Assembly: GCF_031143425.1 (NCBI RefSeq) | Contig: NC_090445.1 | Location: 821,102,817-821,166,816 of the forward strand | Length of the DNA stretch: 64,000 nt | Direction: 5' to 3' | Source: Pleurodeles waltl | Lineage: Eukaryota > Chordata > Amphibia > Caudata > Salamandridae | Shown: positions 35,922 through 48,068 of the stretch, piece after piece | How the letters are laid out: each line of letters opens with the position of its first letter | Numbering within the stretch: position 1 is the first letter of the stretch | The notes under the pieces: generated by a model | Databases searched by the model: none | What the model saw: the letters and a program-made list of their open reading frames with translations, nothing else | Told to the model about the DNA's origin: nothing | Made by a program: the position numbers and the translations under genes

Positions 35922-38077
35922 ATGGTTAAACTAGAAATTGTTAATCTCAAGGTCGATGATGAGATTGCCAGAGAATGAGCAGGAAAACATAGGCACTTCC
36001 AATGGTGAGCACCACTGGTGGTGCAAGGGTGGAGGCCTGTCCCAGTGAGTGTTTAGCACTCGGCCACATACGTCAATATACAGCAGTCCTGACTATGATG
36101 GAGGGATGAACAGAGGAACATCCACCATCAAAGAACCTGTGGCAGCGATTGGGGGCGGATATCAGCAATACTGACACAGAACAGGGCGCGTCGGCAATAC
36201 CTGCAGCAGAACAAGGAGATGCCCACCATTGCCACCCACTGAGAGCTTTGACTCGAAGGCTTCCTTCTACAGTTTTCAGATGAGAAATTATGAAGAATTT
36301 TGGTCTGTCAGTCCATGGAGCCCTATTAGTGAACCACCAGTTCCTTGGCGGACAAAGAATTTCCTTGGAGAAGAATGTTGCACTAACTTAAAGGTGACAA
36401 AATCTGATATTTAACAAACCCAAACAATAACCATTTATTAGGGTGCTTGAGTCTGAAAATGTGTTGACTGGCACCCGTCCAGAGCCCTAACCTTCCAAAC
36501 TGCACAGGAGCAGTGCCAGGGGGTAGACTATTCCTGTTGTTCCAGGATCTTGGCATTATGTTTTGTACATGCTCTATTTTATAAAGTGAAAAAGGTTTAG
36601 CACAGAGCAACTACAGCATTAGGTTGGCAAACAAATGCTTTTATCGTAATTCGTTGTTTGTTTAATATGTGGACTCAGTAATACTTTCCCTTGTATGGAT
36701 CTTCTTGCAGTGACTTTTGGCAGAGTGAGATTGTAAAATCTATCCTGTCTTGGCATGTCCTTTTTGTACTAAACTGTACATCTTGCTGTTTCGCCAAGGT
36801 TTTTTTTTAACATATATTACTTTTTTACATATGTTATACGTTCCTCGCACTATTGGGATACACATCTTAATTATCTTAAGTTGCCTGTATTGTCTTCTCC
36901 AGATAAACGCATTTCTTCTCCATTTTTTTGTGGCAATTTTAGTAAATACCTATTTTGGGTGTAGACAAATAAACAATAGGAACGACCAACCATCTAACAA
37001 TTTAGGAGGGTCCTAAACATCCCTTTACTCTAGGTAACCCATGACTCGAAGACACTTATGTATTGCACGAGGAGTTGACCACCAAAAACCGACTGTCCTC
37101 AAAGACTGTCATCTACGAGGACTGACCTCCGGGGTTTTATAGAGCGCTCCATAATGGAATTCTAGCATTACTAAACATTTTAGGTAACCCGTACAAGTTA
37201 CTATTCTCCAAGTCTGGTCCTTATTTCAAGTTATCCATTACTGCATGGTGGAATAGCTCCAGGCTAAATCTTTGACTGCACGTTTTGGTCTTTCCCTGTG
37301 GCAATTGTACTGCCCCGTTTTTCAGTTCGGGACAAGGGATTACGTTTGAAATAAGGTTACCCCTTCACATTTATATTTGTACTCCTCCCTTCCATTTATT
37401 TGCCCACTAAAGGTTTATATATAATCTGGATTTGTTCATAAGACTATGGCCTGCATTTTTAGGTCTGGCTATGTTGTACCTAATGTGGTGGCCTGAAAAA
37501 TCGTTTTATGACGTAACATTGAGAAGGGTTGAGCTCCGCCCCTCATGTTCTTCATCTCCCCTTGGGCAGCTTTGCTTGGGCAGCAGCTGTTAGTCCGCAT
37601 AGAAAGTAGCTCCGCTGCCTCCGTCTGCCCTGTGAAGAGGACCATACAACGGCACATCCACTTGTGATTGTGTGTTGAATGTTCCCATACCCGCTTTTAC
37701 AGGGTGTTGTCAGGGCTCCGAACTACGTCACTGCGTCCGGGGATAAGCGGAGCAGGCTGGCGGGACAGTGCAGGGCTGTCGTGCTGTAATGGCACCTCAC
37801 TTCCCTCCCCCTGGCTCCCTGATGTTGCAAAGTAGCTGGTGCATGACTAGATACTTTCTGTGCTTTCAGTCCGCTCTCTTGCATCCTCTGCTTACCCCCT
37901 TCCAGCTTCCCTTCCTTTGTTGCAGGGGATAGCAGCGTTTCTTGAACTCTCGTCCCCTCCCCCCCGCTCTTCTTCTAATGCAGGGCACCAGGAACGTCTC
38001 CTTCCACTTTTGGTAACACCTGACAGTCAAATGTCTGTAACTGGCCAGCCTCTGTTTACGACCACGCTCTCCCATCT
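35922..38077. other. Unassigned sequence
   Basis: No gene recognised. At 37,500-37,870 the sequence becomes more GC-rich, with CRE-like words TGACGTAAC and CTACGTCAC and a GTCCGGGGATAAGCGG stretch, but the CpG density is well below that of 20,780-21,110. Confidence 0.4.
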
Positions 38078-38100
38078 CCCCCCCCCCCCCCCCCCCCCCC
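38078..38100. repeat. 23-base C homopolymer
   Basis: Uninterrupted run of 23 C residues, 13 bp before the TAGGGTGACC element. Its length is uncertain because such runs are error-prone in sequencing. Confidence 0.9.
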
Positions 38101-38113
38101 GCACCCCACTTTC

Positions 38114-38487
38114 TAGGGTGACCAGATGTTGAAAACCAAAATCTGGGTCATTTACCAAACATAGAAGAAGGACTACACTTTAACGTGTGCAGAGGGGCAC
38201 ACATGACTTAAATGTCAGTGTGCATCAACCTAGAAACACAGACAATGAGGCACTAGGGAACTAAATTAAAATCAACGTTTAAACCCAGCTGCATTTGTGT
38301 TACATAAATTGTGCTCCGAGAAAAGCTGCAGGCTCGTCCTGCCTTTGAGCACATCGAAACCTACCTCTCTATAATTTCAGACGATCTTCCTCCAAAAAGG
38401 GACATGAGTTATATCTCTCAAAATCTGCGGTCCAGCTGATGAAAAACCGAGAGTGTCTCGGCAAATCCAGGACGCCCGGTCACCCTA
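38114..38487. mobile_element. MITE with TAGGGTGACC ends
   Basis: A 374-bp element bounded by TAGGGTGACC (38,114-38,123) and GGTCACCCTA (38,478-38,487), a perfect 10-bp inverted repeat. Next to them lie GACCAGATGTTG on the left and CAGGACGCCCGGTC on the right, the usual subterminal arrangement of an element type common in tetrapods (from memory). The TSD is too short to fix, so the superfamily is left open. Confidence 0.75.
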
Positions 38488-39784
38488 CCGTATTCCTAAC
38501 CCCGCTCTCTGCTCCTACAAGACGGCATAAACATAACCACACCTCGTTTACCAGATATTAACGTACACCACATCATTATATGTATTTACGCACACCAACA
38601 CAAAAGTATGTATGCAAACATACACCACCCAACTATATACACACACATTCACATATGCAAAGACATGCATACCAGGCCGATACTTCCATAGCCAGAGACA
38701 CACTGACGCATGCTCTCCCACCGTCCAGTCTTGCAGGTCTGTGCGAGCGTTCCTCGCAGACCGGATATTAAAGCTTCCAGCACATGGCCTGGACAGGGAA
38801 AGCTTCAACTGCACTTCCTGTTTCTACTGTAAATTATCTACCCCCCGTAATTGGCGTACACACACAAACATACATACACTCTGAAAGGTGCATATACACA
38901 GCTTACCAAATCACACACACAGACATCCCCTGTTGCTGCTCTCTATGTGGTAGACAATATGTAAGGGCTCTCCCCATCCGGATCCGCGGCATCCTTCTTC
39001 ATTTCATCCAGTTTTGAAGGGCAGCAAAAACCCACACACAATGTATCCACCACACAGACCAACACGTGCAGATACACACCGCACTACCACACAGATATAC
39101 GAACAAACCAGCATTAGTTCATCCCTTCATTCTCTCGCACCTCTTCCCTTTCGCCCTCCCCTCTTCTCCTCCTGTCTGTCATGGCTCCTCGTCTCTTCCC
39201 GTCTTGCTCATCTTTCCTGTTGTACTTGTCCCCTGAGGTGGCTGAACAGCGGGTGTGTAATTGCACTATTTGCTCTCCATCATGTTCCCTCACTCCTCTC
39301 TTAGGGCCCCACCACAGAGTTTCCTCCATTTTTTCAGAGCACAGGAGTTGTAACTGTACTTCTTGCACTCATTCATCTTCCCTCATTTGTGCCTTCTGCA
39401 TCTTCCATGCCCCGTTCTTGAAGGGCGATGGACCTGTGACTGCACTGACTGCCACTCGCCCTCTCTTACTCCCACCTCCTCCATCCTCCTGTTATTCACA
39501 GCTCTCAGGTCTCCCGGATCCCTTGGTGACTAGTTCCTCTGGTTGAATTACAGAGTCATGTTTGGTTGTAAATGTAAAGTTTATGACTGAATTTAGCCTT
39601 TTTTACACCTACCAGGAATTCCCAAAGATATTCCAGGGAAGCATAAGCCCATGGATTTGTACAGAGATCACCCCCACAAGTGCACACCCAAAATCCCACC
39701 AAAGGAGGGGAAAAGTGGACATTCTAAAGCGCGGTTACCATTTGAAGCCTGTAAACACCCACAGACATAGATGTTAGTCGACCT
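38488..39784. other. Unassigned sequence, AC-rich in part
   Basis: No gene recognised. From 38,570 to 39,100 there are many ACACAC, CATACA and ACATAC words without a clean repeat unit. Then comes a CT-rich stretch to about 39,540. Confidence 0.45.
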
Positions 39785-40018
39785 GAATGAATATTAGTCT
39801 TATGAAGCGCATTGCCACTTGCAGTTGCGCATGCTGCTGCTGAGGTTTCAATCCCTATGGTTCCATTTGGGGTTAAACTAAGAAGCGAGAAGGGGAGGGT
39901 TGGTGGAATGATTAGATTAGGGAACAACAGGGTGCGTCAGGGCCATAAAAAAACGGTCTTCAAGCGATTTTTGAATATGGCTTTGGAGTGGAATGGATTG
40001 CGGTGCGTAAACGAGTGA
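39785..40018 (-). mobile_element. LINE 3'-end fragment
   Basis: On the minus strand the translation gives FHSKAIFKNRLKTVFLWP (about 39,940-39,995), resembling the C-terminal helix of L2/CR1-type LINE proteins, followed by a LINE-like 3' end with CAATGCGCTTCATAAGAC (39,798-39,815). It is only about 230 bp, so clade and ends are approximate. It abuts the plus-strand L1. Confidence 0.4.
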
Positions 40019-40707
40019 GGGTGCCCGAGACAGTGAGGGCTCCCTATCGAAATGGGGACAGTGGGCACCTGGCCAGCTGACCAGGATATAACTGCAGTGG
40101 GCGGCAAAGCAGCGCCTGTGAGGCACGTCTCGGCATTGTTGCAAACACTGTACTCAGCGAAGCAGCCGAATTGGCCTGGAGGGCAGGGGTTCAGCAGGGC
40201 AGCAGCGGACCTTGGTGGCCTGCACGGTGGGCACCGGCATTGAGGCCTGCAGTCTGTGGGGGTGCCATCTGTGCTGGGGCTGATGATCTGCCAGAGAACC
40301 CGGAGGAGGACAGTGGGGCGCCCCGTTCTTCAAGGAACAATGGCTGGATGTTCCCAAGCTGCCACTGAAAGTGAAGACTGCAGGTGAGGCAAATAGCTCT
40401 GGAGGACTAGTGACAGCACTGTTCGTGGTGGGGGAGGGAGTGAGTCCCACTCGGCAGGCTCCCCCATCCGAGGGGACGTGTCATAATCCAGCCAGATAAC
40501 AGTGGGACGTGGACTACCTAGAGGGGCCAGAGACTGCGGACCCACCACCAGGCTAATTGGGCCATGGCGGAAGACCTGGACTCCCTGGGCCTCCGGGATG
40601 GATGAAGGCTAAATTGTAAGTGCCTGGATCTGGAGCAGGCATCCGCCAGTGGAGAGTGCCTGGGTCCGGGGAACACCATGTTGGTACGATACAACTAAAC
40701 ATCTGTG

Positions 40708-41545
40708 ATGGTGAAAGACAAGCCTACCAAGGCCACGCAAGCCAATAAAATTGAAAACTATACACATCCAGTACTCAATGAGGGTGCAGTGGGGAAGCAG
40801 GCCAAAGAAGCTCCATCTGCGGAGCCGGAGTTCCCATCAATGGCTGACATGGCGGAAATAACAGGATTATGGGAGGCCTTGCTGGTAAAAATTGACACCA
40901 TGGCTATTGAGGTGGGCATTCTCCATGCAGGCTTTCGAAAAATGTCAGAGGGTCACTGAGGCTGATGGGCATATCACAGATCTCCAGCAGGAATTGGTGA
41001 CCCTAAAAAAGATGGTGACCACTCTCTAGTCTCTCTCAGCCGGAATAGAGTAATGAATCGAGGATGCAGAGTGGCATTCCTGAGGAACATCCTTAGATTT
41101 GTGGGCTTCCTCAACCGTGCAGAGGGATAATCCATAGAGTTGTTCCTAGAGGACTGGATCACACCCACCCTGAAACCACAGAAACTCTCCAAGTTCTTCC
41201 ACAATAGATTGTGCCCACTGGGTGTTGCTGCCTGTGCCCAAGCCCAGAGCACTGCCCTGTGCCATTATTGCCCGGCTTTTTAACTTCAGAGACACATTAT
41301 TGCAGCTTGTCTGGGTACATGGAGCACCACAAATCAAGGGGAAGAATATCATGGTCTTCCTGGAGTACACCCATAAGGTCCAGGAACTACTCAGGGGCTT
41401 TCTGCAAACGAAAAATAGATTGTGAGAGCTAGACTTCAGGTACAGCCTGATGTTCCCTGTGAAACTAAGGATGCAGCACAGTGGAAAAGTCGTCTTCTTT
41501 GTTACCCCTGGTGAGGCACATGACTGGCTAGACACGCTGGGAGGA
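40708..41545 (+). pseudogene. L1 ORF1p remnant
   Basis: ORF1 encodes the nucleic-acid chaperone that coats L1 RNA. The first frame starts at ATG 40,708 and runs 83 codons to TGA. Similarity continues in other frames: a coiled-coil-like ITDLQQELVTLKKMV (40,974-41,018), then HGAPQIKGKNIMVFLEYTHK and VQELLRGFLQTK (about 41,320-41,412), then MFPVKLRMQHSGKVVFF and GEAHDWLDTLG (41,450-41,542). This order (N-terminal tail, coiled coil, RNA-recognition-like and C-terminal domains) matches vertebrate L1 ORF1. At least three frame breaks make it non-functional. Confidence 0.75.
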
Positions 41546-42480
41546 GTAAAATGGAAGCCACCCTCATACTGCCGCACTTATGGTAGTGGTGTCAGCTGCC
41601 AGTTGCACAGGCAAGTCTGCAGGCTCGAAGGCCCAGACGGGGACTTGACAAACTGGAGAGACCCTTGTCTGACCGTACTGAATGTTAGAGCATTCAAACT
41701 GTGTGCAGGACACTTGTGAGTCATTCAGACTCCATAGGGGGAATCATGATTACCTGGGCTAGCACAGACCTGAGCTAGCGAGAGCAGTGGATGAGACTAG
41801 ATGCCCTAGTGTGGGGTGAGCAGCGCTGGTCTATGGGCCAAATCCCTGCACTGGAGGTTGCTGAACAGAGATGCTATAGACAAAGACTCATGACTTGTGC
41901 AGATTCCAATAGACTGCAGATCCATAGCTATAATGCAGACTAACATGCTGCATAATTAAGACCTCAGGTACCAGACACATTGTGGCATTGGTGGCAAGAG
42001 TTGCCGATTGTGTACCAAGGTTGCTAGGTGGGTGAATGCTTCCTCTGTGGTATTGCCTAGTTCAATATAATTGCAAACCTTTGGATGTAAGGTAGTGGGA
42101 CGATATGAAGGGCTGCGGTCCTGTTGGGGTGGCTTGATTGCTATTTGCATTGCTGTAACGTTGGGATGCTGGGCTCTCAGCGTGATGCATTTGCCTCGAA
42201 GGGTGGATGGGGCGGTAGTTGCTAAGTGTTGGCCCAGATGTTGTGGGCTGGAGTTGTTTGGGCATATTGCCTGTGGGTGGAGGGGGGGTGTTCATGGAAT
42301 TCATGTTGAGGTTTGAGCCGGGGTTTAGTGTTTTAGGGTTGCTCTACAGTGCACAAATTAGGATGCTGAAAGTATGATTGGCGTGAATGAGGGGACGGAG
42401 GGGGCAGGTGGGGAGGAGTGAGAGAGGAATGCAGCGTAAGTGACATGACACTTAGGATGGACTAGACATGACATTTCCTA

Positions 42481-44428
42481 ATGTTGAACATGCGAGGCCT
42501 TGGGCAGCCCACTAAGAGGCGGGAGGGTGTATTCATTCTTGAAGTGATATGCGATCTTGGTGGTCTTCCTGCAGGAAACAGACACCTGGGAGGTCTGTAT
42601 TAGCCAGTTGCATAGAAGATGGAGGGGACAAATATTTACAACTCCCTACTCCAGTTATGCCGGGGGGGATGATGTGGGTGGGTCCCTGGACCCCATTCTC
42701 AGTTACAGGGGTGATTGACACAGAGGGAAGGTATGTTTTTGTGTCAGTTATTGCTAGATGCCAGGGCTCTCTGCCTGGTAAATGTCTATGCCCTTAATGT
42801 GGTTGATGCTGATTTTTATGGAGTATCTTGAGGGCGGCGAATGACTAGTTGGGTCTGAAGGTGATAGTCGCTGGGGATCTAAATTGTGTACTGGATGGCA
42901 CGCTGGACAGTTTACCCCTAGGGTGGACATAAAGGGGTATGACCAGTGCACTCCGGGAGGTAATGGGGTGTGTGTAACCCACAGAGCTGTACATATTCAT
43001 GATTTACCCCAGCAACTGTGGCGTACAGTCACCTTGATTACTGCCTGATGTCCTATAGCTTAGTTCAGGACGTAGTTATTGTTTTTTTTACCTAGCAAGC
43101 TACATTTTTTACCATTCCCCTTTATTGTTTTCATACAAAAGTGGTAGGAGGGCCCCTGGTGTGCCCCTCTGGTGGTTAAGGGTGGAGGCCTTGGTGAACC
43201 ACGTCTTTGCACAAACTGTAGCCAAGGTACTGGATCACTACTTTGAGAAAAACTGGGAGAGCATGAATGCAAGGGCCATGGAATGGGATGCTATTAAGGT
43301 GGTCCTATGGGGTGGTTCGCATGGAGACGGTGTATGGGGTAAAACTGCAGCTCACACATATGCTGGATGTACTGGAGAAGAGACTGGCTGCCCGGGAGGA
43401 GTGTTTGGCTGTGGAGCCGCAGACATTGGTGGAATGGAAAGAGTCTACAAGGGAACCACTAGAGACATAGACTGGTTGGAAAAATTTGTGCACACAAACT
43501 ATAGGCAGTCCTTGTATACAGAAGGGGACAGGGTGGGTAGGATGTTGGATATACTTATCCATATTATGTCCCAAAGGACACCTGTGGTGGGGGTGTGGGA
43601 TATGTGGAGAAGGGAGGTGCACTTCCAGCAGGATATCACAGAGGTTTTTGCATCACATCTTCAGGAGGGTACATACAGCACCTGACTGTAACACATGAAT
43701 GGCAGGGAAGGACTACCTGACTGGCCTTCAAATGGCCAGTCTATCCAGAGAGGGCAGGGAACCACTAGATGTGCCCCTCACTAAGGAGTAGATCGTAATT
43801 GCAGTCTGGGCCTTGAAAATGGCTAAGGCCCCCACAGAGGATGGATTAACGGCTGAGCTATACCACAGGAGACTGGACTCCTTCACAAATTGCCTACTGG
43901 TAATGTAGAAAGAGGCGTATGAGAGAGGGCAGCTGCCTAAGTCAATGAGAGAGGCTCTCATAGTTTTGTTGCCCAAACCGGATAAGGATGTGAAAGCGGT
44001 CTTCTCTTTCTGCACCCTCTCCATGCTGAACGCTGATAATCCTCTGCAAAAGTTTGGCAACCAGGCTTCTGGACTATTTGCCATCCCTGATTCATGAGGA
44101 CCAATGTGGTTTTATTCATGCAGGAATAGCCTGTGTATCTTACGACTGCTCTCACTGGATCTGCATGGGCCAGAATTGAGGGATGACCCCTATGCATTTG
44201 CATTGTTTGGTATAGAACAAGCCTTTGATTCCCTCTCATGGGAATTCCTGTGGCGAGTGCTACAGAAGGTGGGCAGTCATATAATAAATGGGTAAATTGC
44301 TATATGAGGGCCGCATGTCGAGGGTACGAATTGGCAGAACAGTGTCACATTGCTTTTCCCTATACCGGGGAACTAGGCAAGGCTGCCCACTGTCACTGTT
44401 TTTATTTGCATTGGCGATGGAGCCCTAG
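42481..44428 (+). pseudogene. L1 ORF2p remnant (endonuclease and RT)
   Basis: ORF2 would encode the endonuclease and reverse transcriptase that copy L1 RNA at the nicked target. The frame opens at 42,481 with MLNMRGLGQPTKRRE, the usual start of the endonuclease. GVIDTEGRYVFV (about 42,709-42,744) is an internal endonuclease block, and NCVLDGTLDSLPLG (about 42,883-42,924) the GDFNCVLD-like region with loss of the leading residues. The linker gives VFAQTVAKVLDHYFEKNWES and AREECLAVEPQTLVEW. RT blocks follow: AKAPTEDGLTAELY, LIVLLPKPDKD, IEQAFDSLSWEFLW (about 44,211-44,252) and GTRQGCPLSLFLFALAMEP (44,369-44,425), then a stop. Many stops and frame changes. Confidence 0.85.
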
Positions 44429-44440
44429 CACATCCTATTT

Positions 44441-45335
44441 CCCCTTTGTGAAGTTGTCCACCCTGGAGAGCTCCACTCAAGCAGTCACAAGATCTTCCCA
44501 TAAAAATGCATAGAAACTTGCACCTTGTGCAACTTTCCATGCATGATCCTGGGAAGGTTTGTGGATATCAGAAATAGTAGATCTACTGTCATATATAGGT
44601 GTAAATCTAGGTGTGTTGGAATACATCTTTGTAAATTGGGCCCTGGCCTGGATTCTTTAAAGATTCTGGGATGGATAGTTCTGGTTTAATATTGCGATGG
44701 ACAAGACTACAGGTCCCAGAGTACTGGGAGGGGAACTAAGACTGGAGCAGCTGGTCAAGCATGGACCTGGGCAACTTGGCAATGCTTGCTCCTGCACTTC
44801 AGTGGCTGACTACCAGTACTTTGTGGACAGTACATGCCATAACAGTCCCTTCTACCCTCAACTGTTCTGCAGTTCAGCAGGAGCTCCTACACCAGGAGCA
44901 TGCTGCATACATCTGCAAAGTACGTTTTAGAAGGGTGCCAATAACTGTACCGCCTCTGCCCCCCGTTCTTTTGGCCCCTCGTCCTGTTATCCCGGAGTGC
45001 AGATAGAAAATGGCAGCCTTTCCTCTACCTTTCATCAACACATGCACTAACATAAGGCACAAAGCATGTGCAGAAGCATCCACAGCACCACATACTTGCA
45101 TGCAAAGAACAATACACATGCGAGCAAAATGAGAGTGCACACCAACAGATTCATATGCATGCACATTACATCAATACATCCACACCACGATGCCCGTCTC
45201 TTCGCCACCCCTCCTCCTACTCCATAACCCATATAAGGGGTCATACCACTGTGCAAATCAAAGGCCGACAGCTAAACAATAGACTGGCTTTATTCAGGTA
45301 GTGTTGACGTGGCTCTGGAATACTTAAGAACAGTG
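44441..45335. other. Unassigned sequence after the L1
   Basis: No gene recognised. The stretch 44,520-44,650 ending GTAAATTGGGCCCTGG has the look of a dispersed repeat. I could not follow L1 ORF2 C-terminal similarity here with confidence. Confidence 0.4.
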
Positions 45336-45343
45336 ATGAAGAC

Positions 45344-45852
45344 CAGTGGCGGCTCCTCCGCTATGGTGAAGGAGTGTTCCCGTCCCCCATCCGCCCCCAC
45401 CAGCAGCAACCGCTGCAAATCCTTTCACAAGGAAAAGATAATAAACTGTGATTATTATCCTTTCCTGGGGGTGACAAGCAGAGGGGAGTGCACTGGGCAC
45501 TCCCCTCTGAGCGCATGTGTGTTTGGCCAGCTGTCCCGGGCCGGCGAAACACAAATGCGTAGTAGGCTCTCTTCAGCCCAGGAACACAGTTGCCGGTCTG
45601 GAGAGAGCCTGCACAGGCTCCCAGTCTGCCTGGGAGCGTCGTGGCTGGGCGCTCCAAGCCAATCGTGACGCTGCTCTGAGCCAGCATCAGGATTGGCTGC
45701 AGGGCAGGCTGGGAGCCTGTGCCTGCCTGGCGCAGAGACGACGCAGGATCGGCAGGGTGCGACGCGGAGGTAAGATTAAAAAAAATATATATTTTTAATG
45801 GTATTAATTCCCCCCACGCCCTGCCCCCAGTTATCCCAGCGAGGCGAGCCTG
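45344..45852 (+). mobile_element. hAT-type MITE, family A copy 4
   Basis: A 509-bp element starting CAGTGGCGGCTCCTCC and ending GGCGAGCCTG. The flanks ATGAAGAC (45,336-45,343) and ATAAAGAC (45,853-45,860) match at seven of eight bases, an 8-bp TSD. It is the inverted partner of 195-714 and shares its perfect hairpin: GAGGGGAGTGC (45,481-45,491) with GCACTCCCCTC (45,497-45,507). Other shared text includes GCGCATGTGTGTTTGGCC and GGCTGGGAGCCTGTGCCTG. No coding capacity. Confidence 0.85.
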
Positions 45853-45860
45853 ATAAAGAC

Positions 45861-48068
45861 ACCACAACAACTAACAGACAGTCATTTTACTCCTGCGGAG
45901 AGGTATGACTGCGAGGCTGAAATGTAATAAGAGTAAATCCCTTCCCCTGCAGGCTCCAACCTGTCAGTGGGAAGTAAAGGCAAAATAAACATTCCTTATT
46001 TCACTGGTTTCTGCACCACCCGATAGAACACTTCCCCATCTTTCCAGTCTGGCCATGGCTCTTAAAGGCGAGTCACAAATGCATCACCCTCTACAGTCAG
46101 ACCTTTTGGTACTGCCAGTGCTTGTTTAATACGGCATTCCTTCTTCCCCCACTTGGTGGTAACTAAATGTGATTAACTGTGAGGAGTTGGAGATTTTGTT
46201 TCCTCTAATTTCGCCCATGTCAGCTTCATAAATTTGGAGTTATTCACAGACCATCGAAGAAAAATAAACTATTCTTAAACTGGTTACATTTTTAGCAACA
46301 CAGTGAAAAACGTTTGCAGAATGTTACATTGTAATAGTAATAGCATGGTGACATCCACAGCCTATCGCTCTGCCTTCATTTTTCCGTGGTTTATTCTCTA
46401 TCCTTTTGATATAAACTTGCCTTTAGCTAAGGACAGAGCCATCAATGATGCAGCAGGTGCAGTGGCACCTTGGTCCTGTGGCCCACACGTGTAAGAGGCC
46501 CAGTGCAACCCCAAGTATGGATGTTTTTTCTTAAACATTTGGAAGTGAGGGTCCCATTTCTCCTGCTTGCAATGGGACCCCATAACCTTTGCTGACCTGC
46601 TTTCTTCAGTTCTACTATTCCGTTAGTGCAGCTGCACATATGTGTAACCAGTTGGAATAGCATGTTTTCAATCATATTGCTTCATATTGATAAAACTGCA
46701 TACAGCCTCAATCAACGGTAAGAAACCATCAGTCAACAGAGAGAAAACTGGATGAAACTAAAAAGGACCAATCAGAATTGGGTTCTCAGTACGCTAAAGC
46801 ATCATTGCTGAAAAATGTATGTAGTTAAAGCATACCTGTACTGATGGCTGGGTCTCTTTTACCACCACTCTTATAAGGTGTCTGTGAACACCCATTCTCG
46901 CAGTTGTCTGTAGATTTTTTAAAAGTTTGTATTCTAGTGTGCTGGTGGACATTTTATCAAATCATATTTTTATGTTAGAGGTTCAGTAGACAGCTGGACA
47001 TTGTAGGCTGGTGTCGCCATGGCCACATATTCATAGTAGTTCCTCTAAAGTGGAGATGCCCGGTACCCGGAAATAGAGCAGGAATATATTTCACCAATGG
47101 GCTTTGAGTGACATTAAATGGATGAGAGCAAAGCTTGAGTAGTCTTTAGGACATGTGCTTTAGCTGTTTTATAATATTTAAAAACACATTAAATGCCTTT
47201 AGAACAACACTGTGCTAACCTGCAGAAAATTCCTTGAAATAGGCAGATGGGCACAGAAGACACCTCAACACACCTTTAAAGGCGCATACTGTGAAATAGA
47301 ATGACTGTAATGGGTGAAAGCCTCCATAGCTCAATTTCTTCCCTTAAATTGAGTAGTAACATTTTGCAATAGATATGTTCTCCATTTTTAAATTTCGACA
47401 CTTTTGACCCTTCTACTTCTAGTACAATCTTTGGACTTTTGTTTCACCAATGTGTCAGTACATGAGTTTTCTGTGTCAGTACATGTCAAGCAGAAGGCTC
47501 TTAGATGCTTGTTGAAGGGTAACAATGTTTTCTTATTGTAGTGAAAACACTTTATTTTGTTTCTAAGCACCTTCACTTCCTATGTGTTAGCCTGTGGTGC
47601 TTTGATGTTTATTGTTCACCTTTTTTTGTCAAAGTTCACTTTATCTCCATCAGGTGGATCCATAGTTGGTTATGTCGTCTTTCCTTGGCTTTATACTTGT
47701 AGATAGCGCATTCTTGCTTTTCAGTTTGTGATTTGTCGTTTCTCTCACTACTCCAGGAGTAGTCATTTTCTGTGGTAATGGAAGTAAGGTTCACAACACA
47801 AGGCTGGAATTAGTTGTAGAATGTACCTCTAGTTAGTTGTAGGATCACACTAGGTACCTGTGTGTCGCCTTCTATGGCTCACCCAAGCAACCTTTACTTC
47901 ACTCAATATTGGGTCATGTGATTGAACTCATCTATTATTTCCCCTTCTTTTTTCTTTTCCACAGATTTGTTTAAGACTTTGAGTTAGACGGTGCTACAAA
48001 GAGATTTGGTGGCCCATAAATAATGCACACATTTTGTATCTATTTCTAGCATTTATACCATACGACTA
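45861..48068. other. Unassigned sequence
   Basis: No gene or RNA recognised in about 2.2 kb of mostly AT-rich DNA. Confidence 0.45.

Larger units (their letters stand above)
40020..44440 (+). mobile_element. L1-type LINE, decayed
   Basis: Plus-strand L1-like element of about 4.4 kb. It has a non-coding GC-richer 5' part (about 40,020-40,700), an ORF1 remnant, a spacer, and an ORF2 remnant with endonuclease and reverse transcriptase. Recognisable L1 similarity ends at about 44,430, before the catalytic FADD-type box, so the 3' portion (rest of RT, C-terminal domain, tail) is missing or unrecognisable. Frameshifts and stops are numerous. The gene order and the GTRQGCPLS and AFDSLSWEFLW motifs are characteristic of the L1 superfamily. 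Confidence 0.85.

Noticed and set aside
29786..37522. Shared 14-mer TGACGTAACATTGA at about 29,788 and 37,509 as a regulatory motif pair
   Set aside because: Several 14-mer coincidences are expected by chance within 64 kb, and the flanks do not align.
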